Source: Calycina herbarum
Lineage: Eukaryota > Ascomycota > Leotiomycetes > Helotiales > Pezizellaceae
Reading direction: 5' to 3'
Length of the DNA stretch: 64,000 bases
NCBI GenBank assembly: GCA_001414485.1
Contig: LLEY01000003.1
Span: forward strand, 62,001 to 126,000
This document shows positions 12,880-22,868 of the stretch, piece by piece. Each line of letters starts with the position of its first letter. Position 1 is the stretch's first letter. The notes under the pieces are model-generated. The model did no database searches. It had not been told where the DNA came from and was given only the letters and a program-made list of their open reading frames with translations. The translations under genes were made by a program, and so were the position numbers.

Positions 12880-15256
12880 TATCTCGATTAATTCCTAATA
12901 GTTCTATTATAATAGTTTACTAATTAATAATTCTATTCTAGTATATAACGTCTATTCTATTAACTATTCCTAGGCGGTATAGTCTTATACTATTAATCGA
13001 GACGTTTAGCTTCTTTAGAGCTATTAGAGAAAGGAAATTACTTATTACTCTAGAGTTAACTAAGACTTAGAGTTTCTTCTCTCTTATCTTCGCTATTATT
13101 ATAAGTTACTATTCCTCTATAGTAGTATAATTTCTAGTTTAATATAATAAACCTTAAATCTTCGTTTACTAGTATCTCCTTCTAGAGAGCTTAGAAAGAA
13201 TATCACCTTTTCTTTATTAGAAAAGGCTATCTTATATATTAGACTATCTTCTACAGTTCTCTTAGGTTCTAAAAGTATTTCTATAAAACGTTTCTCTATT
13301 AACTAGTCTAATATAGTATATAGTTTATACTAAACCTATTTAATAGTTGTTTTATATAAAATTTTAGTAACCTATTATTTACCTCTTATAAGTTAGTAAA
13401 ATTCCTAGATTAAGACAGCCTAGAGGTCTACCTTAGTAACCTTGAATATCTACTAATCTTCTAATCCTTTAAATACTATAATAACTTCTTTCTCTACTCT
13501 TAATACCTAATATTTCTTATTAATTACTAAACTATAATCTTAACTAGGTAGGTAGGTAATAATATCTAACTTTAGATATCTATTATACTTATTAAATCCT
13601 TCTAGATAAGACTACTACTATTTAGTAGTATTGTCTTTTAGGTTAGTAACTATCTATATATCTCTCTCCTCTAAGTAGTTATTAGGTACTGCCTACTCTA
13701 GTCCTAGTTCCTTGAATTTAATACTTTCTCTTTTAGTAATAGAGCTAACTATAGTTACTTAGTCCTAGTTATTCTATACTATTATATAGATAGTTAGAAT
13801 AGTAGGTTTAATCTCTTAAGTAGAATATAGGCTTTAAAAGTTAGGTTTCTAGCTTTCTATATATACCTATCTATTCCCTCTCTCGAAGGTTCTAATAAAT
13901 ACCTATATCTCGTCTTATTTAGGCTTATATATTCTAGGATCTACCTCCGACGAGTTAGATACTAATTCTAATAATTCTAATAAACTTATTAATAGCGATG
14001 ATTTATATTCTACTTAAAGAGGCAATTCGTATTCTATTTCTAACTATATATTATAATATTCTTTAAAGAGTAGATCTCTATTATTATTAGTATTCTATAC
14101 CTTACTAACTTATAACTCGATTTCTTCGTTTGATTACAGATATACAGCGTCTACTACTATGTCTAAGTCGTCTGTTTTAATCTATATACTATATCCTCTA
14201 GCCTTAAGCTTAGTATCTATAAGTTCGACATAATTAAGTAATACTACTTCTATTTAGATAGTAGCGTTAACCTGTTTCTTTCTCTTCTAGGATTTCGTTC
14301 TCTTCTAGCTATAATCGGTTACTCTATAGCCTAGTTTACTATAGATATAACAGAGTTGCTAGTCTCGCCGTCGATTACGTTTCTTTTAGAAGAGTCTGCT
14401 TTTCTCTAAAAAGGTCTTTTTCTATATAGTATTTGCCTTCTTACTATGCTTATTAGCGTAGGCGTGCTTCTACTTTCCTAGTCTCTTACTCTTCTCTCTA
14501 TGTCTAGGGCTATTCTTTCTAAATTTATATAGATAGTTATCTAACTAGACAACCTCCTCTATTATACTTATAATAGTTTAAAACTATATATTCTATTTAG
14601 CTATTTCCTTATAAATATATATCTTTAATCCTCTATAAAAGAGTTTTATAAGAGTAATAGTATCCTAATCTAATTTCGTTCTATAACGTTAGAATTTATT
14701 AGTATAATCTATTACTAATCTAGTTTAGTATAAATCTAAAAGCTTATATATAATAGTTTAGATTATATCGAAGTCTCTAAAGACTTTTCTAATAGTTGCT
14801 TTAAATCCTCTTTAAAATTTAAATATAATCTTAGTTATCTTTATCTTTCTATCTTTATTCTTATTCTTAAAGAAGTCTTCTAAATATAGCTAAGCCTATT
14901 CTAATACTAATCCTCTTAAGTAGGAGATAGTAAAGATAGTTTATAAGTTATAATTACCTTTGAATTTATTAGAGTTAAAGTTAAAGTAGATATCTATTTA
15001 AAGAAGGAACGAATTAAGTTTCTTTCGCTTCCTATAATACGTGTCTAGTATCTTAACTTTAATAGACTTAAGTACTTTAACCTTATAAAGCTCGGGGGCG
15101 TCCGATATACTAACGTTATTATTATTTCTAGCTAATTATATACTAGTAGGTGTTCCTCTAGTAGCACTTCTAGATACTCTTACAACGTTGACTCGACTAG
15201 TATTTAGGCTAGCAGCGGCGGTGGGGGTTACTAGAGCTATAATAACTAAACTTCTA
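12880..15256 (-). mobile_element. Degraded Gypsy gag region (reverse strand)
   Basis: The reverse strand carries a zinc-knuckle relic near 14310-14370 (reads LCYIYSKLGYR, from a CxxC...H type). Charged, gag-like sequence runs up to about 15240, where an LTR-like repeat starts. No reverse transcriptase was recognised between 12880 and 14250, so the pol part is deleted or too decayed to read. Confidence 0.55.
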
Positions 15257-15728
15257 AGCAGGTACTTAAAGTATAACGAAACTCTAATAAAGGTAACTAA
15301 GTCTCGATAGTTAGTATATAGATAAGAAGTATAGATATACTAGGTTGTTTACTTAGAAGTAAACTCGTTACTTATATCAAGGATATTAAACAAGATAATA
15401 AGATTAATAACTAAAGTTAAGTACAAAGCTCCTATCTAATAGCAGACGTGCTAGTCTTATATAGAACCTTCGTTCTCTAAGTATATCGCCTACATCGCTC
15501 GTATCGCTTATATCGCTCGCGATTAGAGTAATCAGAGCGATATAGGCGATCACGTTATATAACCGTATATAACTTCCAACTATTCTATAATAGTAAGATC
15601 CTGAAATCCTTAAATACCCTTCCGTATTACTGATTCTCTCTTGTGTTACCTTCTATTCCCTGGATATTATACCTTATTCTATTACAGCGCCGTCTAAACT
15701 ACTTACTATATTCCGTGATTCGTAATAC
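15257..15728. repeat. LTR-like direct repeat pair D, copy 1
   Basis: About 470 bp starting near ggtacttaaagtataacgaa and ending near gattcgtaata matches 16284-16718 in the same orientation. This copy contains an extra palindromic stretch (15483-15498 against 15535-15550, arms atcgcctacatcgct and agcgatataggcgat) that is degenerate or absent in copy 2. Its last 37 bp (gtctaaactacttactatat and following) are duplicated in tandem to 15768. Confidence 0.7.
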
Positions 15729-15768
15729 ACTGTCTAAACTACTTACTATATTCTATAATTCGTAATAC

Positions 15769-16283
15769 TAAGTCTTTCTATTCTACTCTACTAGCGAACT
15801 ACTAGAAGCGTACTATATAGTTAGTAGCCGACTTCTTCTATTATAATCCTAATAATTATTATTTAGTAGTTCTTTCTACGTCGATATCTCTAAACACTCT
15901 TCTAATCTTTCTCTTAAATCTAATCTAAGTTCTAAAAATCTTATTTATCTCGTTCTAATAATCTTCGGCTTAATCTATTCCTAGGGATTTAAGATAGTCT
16001 TATAAGAATGTTTTAATCTAATCGAGAGCTAGTCTATATAAGAAGATAGTAGCTTATATAGTCTTCTTAGAGTCGTTAGTAAATCCTATAAGGTTAAAAG
16101 CGATATATATCTCGTATTAGAGTAGGAAGCTCTAGAGCTTAGTTCGCTTACTAAGGTAAGAGTCTAGGACCTTAATCTTAATTCGATTATAGCGTATAGT
16201 AGCGACTACTTAAGCTAGCGCTGTTAAGCCGGTAGCGGAGGCAGGTGTTTAACGTGAAGTTATTATAATAGTATTAACTTAGA
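15769..16283 (-). mobile_element. Gag fragment between LTR-like repeats D
   Basis: About 0.5 kb between the two D repeats. Its right end resembles the gag N-terminal region seen at 15000-15240, next to the other D copy. The arrangement LTR, gag fragment, LTR suggests a truncated or tandemly arranged Gypsy element on the reverse strand. No other domain was recognised. Confidence 0.45.
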
Positions 16284-16718
16284 AGTAGATACTTAAAGTA
16301 TAACGAAACCGGTATTTAACTAACTATAAAGGTATCGAGTTCGACGGTTAATATATAGTAAAGAAGATAGCTATTATATTATATTTACTTAGAGGTAAAC
16401 TCGTTACTTATATTAAAGATATTAAAGCAAAGTAATAAGATTAATAACTAAAGTTAAGTACGAAGCTCCTATCTAATAGCAGACGTACTAGTCTTATATA
16501 GAACCTTCGTTCTCTCTATCGTCTATATCGTCTATTAATACTAGCTATATAAGTTATATAATTTCTAATAGTCTTCTAATAGTAAGATCCTAGAATTCTA
16601 AAATACCTCTATATTACCGATTCTCTTCTATATTACCTTCTATTTCCTAGACGTTATATCTTATTCTATTAGAGCGCTATCTAAACTACTTACTACGTAA
16701 AACGTGATTCGTAATATA
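16284..16718. repeat. LTR-like direct repeat pair D, copy 2
   Basis: Matches 15257-15728 over most of its length, including shared words such as agctcctatctaatagcaga. It is about 35 bp shorter because the palindromic insert of copy 1 is missing or degenerate. Confidence 0.7.
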
Positions 16719-16739
16719 AAGTTCTCGCCGAATTATATA

Positions 16740-17100
16740 GGTAGAAGTAGGTAGGTTAAGAGCGTTTTTAACTTACGTAAAAGATATATAACGAGTAGTA
16801 TAATTTTAGAATATAAACTAAAGGATTTAGTATATATATTACTTAGATAGTAATCTCTTTTTATATTATATCTCTTTATATATAATACAGCTTAAATTAG
16901 TCTTATAGATCCTTTATACAGTGGATTTAGGTACCTCTAATTTCTTAAAGATCGTATTCTAGGATTTCCTATCTACTCGCGCTTAGTATACTCTAGCGCG
17001 CTTTAGTATAGACTAATTCTAGCCAGGTTCGTATATAGAAGAGGAGGAGAGAATTCGGTCTGCTATTTTTAACTTAGAGAGTTTTAGTTAAAAGGTTGAA
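16740..17100 (-). mobile_element. Tc1/mariner-like transposase N-terminal remnant
   Basis: Reverse-strand translation around 16890-17000 gives NTIFKKLEVPKSTV then RIYKT after a RIP stop. This matches the helix-turn-helix of Tc1/mariner transposases (xxIAxxLxVPKSTVxRI). The frame continues to lower coordinates with basic, helix-rich text. No DDE catalytic core or inverted repeat was found nearby. Family level only. Confidence 0.5.
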
Positions 17101-18300
17101 TTATAGTAGGTTTTTGAAAAGAGAGTGTCGGAAATTAAGGTAGAGGGTTATCTCGCTTAGAAGGTCTACTAGCTGTGGCCTTAACTCTTATAATAATCCT
17201 TATTACAAGGGTTATATACCTCGTACTACGGCTAAAAAGAACAACAGCGCTTAGTCTGTAGATTAAACTAATAGAAAATAGCCTAGTAGCTAAAGTGAAA
17301 GAAGAATATATAAAATTATTAAAGGTTAAGTAATTCACTTCTCTTAGCCTAGTAAAGATTGTTTTATATAATTTAGACTCTAATATTATAGCGAATCTCT
17401 AGAAAATTAATAATAAGATCTCTCTTAGATTCTTATAATAAATAAAGTACTTAAAAATATGAAATTAAAAATTAAACAGTTTAACCTAAAAAGAGCTGCT
17501 TGCTTCTCTTAATCTTTATATCTTAGTAGTGTCTATATTAGGTAAAAACTCCTCTACTATTTAAAACGACTTTGGTTTTATTATCTCTTTTCTTAAAGAA
17601 TCTAGAAACTTATATATCTAGGTATTAATATCTAGATTTAGCGTCTATAAAGTAGCTAATTCTAGACAGGTTATCTAATATATATTAAAACGAACCTTAA
17701 CCTCTTTTAAACTCTAAATTTTCTATAGAAAGTATAATCTAGCTTCTATAAACTTAGGAATAAGTTCCGGTTATTTCCTTATTCGTCTTTTTATAATATT
17801 AGTTGTTTTAATATAAAATATAAGATTTTTAAGTTTTGATTTAGATATATATAGTAAAGAGACTAAAGTATCGAGTTAGTCTAGGTATACCTAGCCTCGA
17901 GGCCTTGTTAAACCTAGGATTATCTAAGCATGTTTTAGGAGATATAATTAAAGGCTAAGGTTCTTAGTTTATTAAAGTTAATAAGGAAGTTAATTACCTA
18001 ATTTAAAATACTTCCCTAGAAATGATAGTACGCTATAGTATCTATTTTCCTTATCTACTGTAATTCTTTAGATTATATAAACCCTAAAAACAGCTTTAGA
18101 GTACTATTCTAACGAGACTTTAGTATAGACCTTTTAGTTAACGTGTAATATTTCCGGATAATATAAACTGCCGTCCTTTCGAAAGGTAGGCCGAGAGCGA
18201 AAACAGTCTAGCTAAGAAAGATAAACTTTATTATCTAGGATAAGTTTTGAATATATAAGTCTTCGAATCTCGAGGGGGAGCTCTAGAAATAGAGACTTTG
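17100..18300. other. RIP-affected stretch without recognisable content
   Basis: AT-rich, stop-dense sequence. A 67-codon reverse frame at 17135-17338 is the longest and has no recognisable motif; it is most likely chance. Possibly decayed continuation of the mariner-like element. Nothing else seen. Confidence 0.5.
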
Positions 18301-19440
18301 TTTTAACAAAAGTTGGGTTAGACGTCTAAGAAGCTATGAGAGTGAGGCCCGAGACATTAGGCGAATAACTAACAATAGGCATATTATCAGATGAAAGAGG
18401 TTTTTGTAAAGTTTTTAGTTGTGTATTGTGAAAATCCGAGGCTGATGTTTGAAATTTCTTTGAGTGAGTGAGATTAAGGATGTGTCACGTATAAAATCGA
18501 GGGTGGAAAACGCTCTGAAGAGCTTGAATTTGGGGGGGGGGGGGCTATGGCCCCTTATATATACGTGAAAAGGCACCCCTGACAGTGTAGGAAGTAAGTT
18601 GGTAATTTAGGGGCGGAAACTTGCTTAAGCCTCCAAGGGGGATCTTCCACCAATCAAATTTAAGACCCAACAACTCACCACCAACGGCCTGCGCCGCTGA
18701 AGATCATGACTCGTCAGGTTGAAACATGCAACAATGTTGGTTTAGCTTTGCAGGCTCCCGGTGGACAAAACAAGTGGCAGTACAATTTACGACCCTACCA
18801 AAATCGCAACACGATAATATAACAAGAACTAGTCGTAAAAATACAAAAAAGAGATGAGTAGATGCGGAAGAGGCTTATGTGCATTTGTGAAAGACCTTCG
18901 AAGTTTTTATCTTCTTTACGTCGAGTTATATACGCTGGTAGTTCTGCTGGAGTAAAGTAATGGTGCCACTTATTTTGTCCACCGGGAGGCAGGTAAAGAA
19001 TAACAAGGCAGAGTACCTATGTATTTCAACAGATCAATTTTAACCAGCAGCTCCTTCTCGTATTATGGAAAACTGTGGGGATATGAAGAAATACAGGGTA
19101 TGAACGGGTGCTATAGAGTCTGTTGGTCACTTAAATAGAAGAACTGAATCTCCAACCAACTTTCCCGTATAAGCTATTTTAAGAAATTCAGTCGAAACAT
19201 CACCAACTAACGACTCCATTGATAACCAACAGGCCGTTAAGAAATGATACCTTTCTGCCTTGCTATAGCCCTAAATCCCTTAACATACGGATATGATACT
19301 AAGGAGAACATGTTCGTCAAATAAATCTCATCTGACTTTGAAAGCGTAGGCGTTCTGAGTGAGGCTAAGTCACTGCTCTTAGCCTTCGAAGACGGTGAAT
19401 GTATTTCTATAAGAAGGGTATACTAGCACAAGTTTTGATT
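18300..19440. other. Island of unmutated, probably single-copy DNA
   Basis: CA and TG dinucleotides return to normal frequency here, in sharp contrast to both sides. There is a run of 13 G residues at 18532-18544 and a MITE at 18755-18988. I see no convincing gene: no frame above 60 codons and no tRNA or rRNA pattern. Because RIP needs duplicated DNA, its absence suggests the tract is unique in the genome. Confidence 0.65.
18755..18988. mobile_element. Short inverted-repeat element (MITE), 234 bp
   Basis: The 25-bp ends are inverted copies with 24 of 25 matches; each reads ctcccggtggacaaaa, then c or t, then aagtggca. The element is flanked on both sides by gcagg (18750-18754 and 18989-18993), a possible 5-bp target duplication. 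The interior is AT-richer and has no coding capacity. The GTGGACAAAAT-type end resembles Tc1/mariner termini, but those usually duplicate TA, which is not seen. It is not RIP-mutated, fitting its small size. Confidence 0.72.
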
Positions 19441-20068
19441 GTTCTCTAGACATATCTAAGTTTATATAACCTCGAAGTTTTTAGATCTAAAACTATTACC
19501 TCTATTAGAACTAATTTATTCGATTCGTTTGTTTTTAGCTTAAATAAACATCGTCTCTTAAACTTTAGTTCTAATAGTAAGTGCCTTCCTGCTATTCTGA
19601 CTAAAACTCACTTTTAAAACATTTAACTAATTTCTAAATACTAACTATTTTATAGAGATAGTAGTAGCGAATACCTTAATACTAGGAGTTACTAGGTTAA
19701 CCTTTCTTCCTCTACTAGACAATGTAGCTAATCCACCAGCTATAGAACGTATTATAAATATACGAATTGTTATAGGAATAGACTTGTTAGGAAGTTTAAA
19801 TATACTTAGTTTAAAGAGTACTATACTAGGAGTTTATCTCTATAATATTAGTAGGAACTTAATCGGCTTTACTAATCTAGGCTAAAAAAATAGAAACGAC
19901 TATATAATATTCGTTAGAGGCTGTAATAATATTAAAATTAAAGCTAGTAAGAAAGTTAGAGGAATATTACCTAAATACGTTGCTATTATAGTAGGAAAGG
20001 ATCTAGTCTATATAACTAATTAAGTATTTATTCACCTATAACCCTATTTTATATTTTTCAATCTCCTA
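19440..20068. other. RIP-affected repeat debris left of the pogo element
   Basis: Stop-dense AT-rich DNA that forms the left flank of the pogo insertion; 21934-22562 forms the right flank and is similar in character. No domain recognised. Confidence 0.4.
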
Positions 20069-20070
20069 TA

Positions 20071-20123
20071 ACGTGATCTATTACCGAGCTGCGTATATCA
20101 CCGAGCTGCGCACTTTTACTGAA
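20071..20123 (+). repeat. Left terminal inverted repeat of the pogo element
   Basis: Matches the reverse complement of 21879-21931 with a few C/T differences. Contains two copies of accgagctgcg separated by tatatc, which may be transposase binding sites. Confidence 0.88.
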
Positions 20124-21878
20124 TTTACTACTCTACTACTTTAACACGCGTTTTCTTCTTCTATAATATAAGTTCAAACTTAAGAAGCACGAATTATATT
20201 AGCTATTAAAGCTATTCGAATATCTAAACGAAAATTAAGCTGTAGAAACGCTATAAAAATCTATAAAGTTTCTGAATCTACTCTTCGTCTTAGAATAAAC
20301 AGCCGACCTTCTTATAGTAATACTAAACCTAATTGTTTAAAGCTAACGAAATTAGAGAAGGAAACAATTATTCAACATATATTCGATCGAGATTCTAGAG
20401 GGTTTTCGCCTCGGCTAGCTAATATAGAAGATATAGCGAATTACCTTCTTAAGGCGCGTAGAGTAAAACGCGTCGGAAAGCGCTAGGTAGAACGATTCGT
20501 AGTTCGACGACTAGAGCTAAAGACGCGTTTTAATCGCGTTTACGACTTTTAAAGAGTCTTATACGAAGATTCTAAGTTAATTAGCGCGTAGTTTCAACTA
20601 GTAGAGAATATATAGGCGAAATATAGTATAGTAGATAGCGATTTCTATAACTTCGACGAGACTAGCTTTATAATAGGTTAAATCTGTCCTAGAATAGTTG
20701 TTACTTATACTAATCGACGTAGTAAGAGTAAGGCAGTTTAACTAGGTAATCGAGAATAGGCGATAGCAATTATTACGATTAATAGCGAAGGTAGGAGTAT
20801 CTCTCTATTCCTTGTTATTTAAGGCGCTAATTACCTTACGAATTAGTATTCTAAAACTAGCCTCTCTTATAATTAGGTTATTAAACCTACGAATAATAGT
20901 TAGATAAATAATAAGACAGGTCTAGAATAGTTAAAACACTTTAATAAATATATTACTACTTAAGCTAAGAGTCTATATCGTATGTTGGTTTTAGATAGGT
21001 ATAAGAGTTACGAATCGGTAGAATTTCAAGAATATTATAAGTCTTATAATATTATAACTCTTAGATTACCTCTATATTCTTCTTATCTAACCTAGCTACT
21101 TAATATCAGGTGTTTTACTATTCTTAAGCAGAAGTACGGTCGAGAAATCGAAGGGTTTATAAAAGCGTATATTAATTATATTACTAAGGTCGAGTTTCTT
21201 ATAGCCTTTAAACAAGCGTATATTAAGTTAATTACTCCTATAAACAGTTAGGCTAGATTCCGCGGGGCTGGATTAATACCTTTTAACTCTTAAGTAGTTA
21301 TATCGAAGTTAGATATAAAGTTACGAACTCTAACGCTTACTAGCTCCTCTTCCGTCGAGGCAGACCCTTGGGTTTCGTAGACCTCTTATAACCTAACGGA
21401 AGCTCTTTCGCAAACGACTTTAGTTAGAGATCGTATTACCTATTATCAAGAAAGCTCGCCTACTCCTCTTTTTCAAACTGTCGCTTCGTTAGCCAAAGGT
21501 ATAGAGCGTTTAGCTTATAAATTGACTCTTGTTAATACCGAGCTACGTATACTTCGAGCAGCAAATAAGGCACTTTCTAAGCGTCGTAGAGCTAAAAAGA
21601 ATCGTATCCGTCGAGGAGGTACACTTATTATAGAGGATATATACGATATTATAGCTTAAGACGAAGTAAATAAGCAGATACGACGTAATAAGCGCTTTAG
21701 AAGAGTAAATCGTAAGGAAGGGATTTCAACTACGCAACGTTATAGCACTTATAGAAGGACTGGTTATAATATACGAACTTATTAAGAACTTGTAGATATA
21801 TCTAGCTTATTAGAATCCGAAGAGTAATAAGTTTTATCTATTATTATAGTTGATTTATTATATTTTAAAGTAGTAGAA

Positions 21879-21931
21879 GTCGGTAAAAGTACGCAGCTCG
21901 GTGATATACGTAGCTCGGTAATAGATCACGT
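21879..21931 (-). repeat. Right terminal inverted repeat of the pogo element
   Basis: Inverted copy of the left end, finishing agatcacgt before the TA target duplication. The internal pair of cgcagctcggt and cgtagctcggt words is kept, one of them with a RIP-type change. Confidence 0.88.
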
Positions 21932-21933
21932 TA

Positions 21934-22562
21934 CCCTTGTTTCTAAACCTCTTTTAAACTAGTACTAAATTTTATTTACTATACTTTAAAACTTTCCTAG
22001 ATAGATAATAACTAACTCCTCTATCTTCTAGATTACTTAGATTACTATAACAATACTATCTACTTAAAAATATAGTTTCGTTAGAGATATCGCCTCTTAG
22101 TAGCTTTATAACCTCTCTTAGTATTTCTAATAAGAAAGCTTTAATATAGATAAGAATAGATTACTAATAAAACCGTTATATATCTAGGTTAGTAGAACTA
22201 CTAGATATAACGCCTTTAGTTATTACGTCTCTAATTTTATAGGGAATAATAAAAAGGCTGATTAATACGTTTATAATCTTAACATTCTCTACTAAAGCTA
22301 GCTACGATTCTAAGTATACCCTAAGTTTAAAATTAACGATTATCTTCTATATTTTACTAAGTAATTAGAATATAAAGAAATATTATTTAAAGATAAAGAC
22401 TTTAGTAAAGTTCTTATTAGTAGTGTAACTTAAAAAGATTATAAGAAGAAGAAACCTTCTTCTCTAACGTTATTTAAGTATAATAAAAAAGTTAGAAGAG
22501 AAGAAGGAAACTCTACTCTAGAACCTAGTATTAACTCTACTTATACTTTTAACAGTCGCCTT
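21934..22562. other. RIP-affected repeat debris right of the pogo element
   Basis: AT-rich, stop-dense sequence between the pogo element and the left LTR of chromovirus F. Nothing recognised. It is probably the same host repeat as 19440-20068, split by the pogo insertion. Confidence 0.4.
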
Positions 22563-22567
22563 ATTAT

Positions 22568-22868
22568 TACAGGCCGAATATAAAGAGGTTAATAGATAAG
22601 GTTGTCTTTATTATAAGAAGAATTAACTAAGGAAGGAAAGAGAAGAAGTCTATTCTACGTATAAGAGAAGAGGTCTTATATCTCTCGCCTCGAGGTTCTT
22701 TAGTAAGTATAAGCTATAAGGAACTAAGATGTCGTTATAGCTCTTGTTATAGCTTTCGTTATCGAGGTGATTACTAAGTGAGGTAATTGTCGAGGTTGTT
22801 ACGTGAGGTCACGTGTTTGTACGAAGGTCGGCAGACCGAGTACTCTTCGAGTATAAACTGTTATATTA
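22568..22868 (-). repeat. 3' LTR of chromovirus F
   Basis: 301 bp, matching 28141-28441; differences are almost all C/T or G/A. More RIP-mutated than the other copy. Contains the gtcacgtg-type E-box word seen in both LTRs. Confidence 0.88.

Larger units (their letters stand above)
20071..21931 (+). mobile_element. Complete pogo/Fot1-type DNA transposon, RIP-inactivated
   Basis: 1861 bp, flanked by TA on both sides (20069-20070 and 21932-21933). The ends are inverted repeats of about 53 bp starting acgtgatctattaccgagct. Inside each end the word accgagctgcg (or a variant) occurs twice. One forward frame runs from about 20170 to 21830 without any frameshift. It shows an N-terminal helix-turn-helix (KVSESTLRLRI), a CENP-B-like DNA-binding part, then the DDE core: NFDETSF near 20650, a second acidic block VLDRYKS near 20990 and the RFRGAGLIPFN motif near 21255. 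About 19 in-frame stops interrupt it, all TAG or TAA and none TGA, as RIP of Trp and Gln codons would give. Confidence 0.9.

Noticed and set aside
17135..17338. 67-codon reverse frame in the RIP block
   Set aside because: No motif, no splice partner, composition set by local base content; likely chance.
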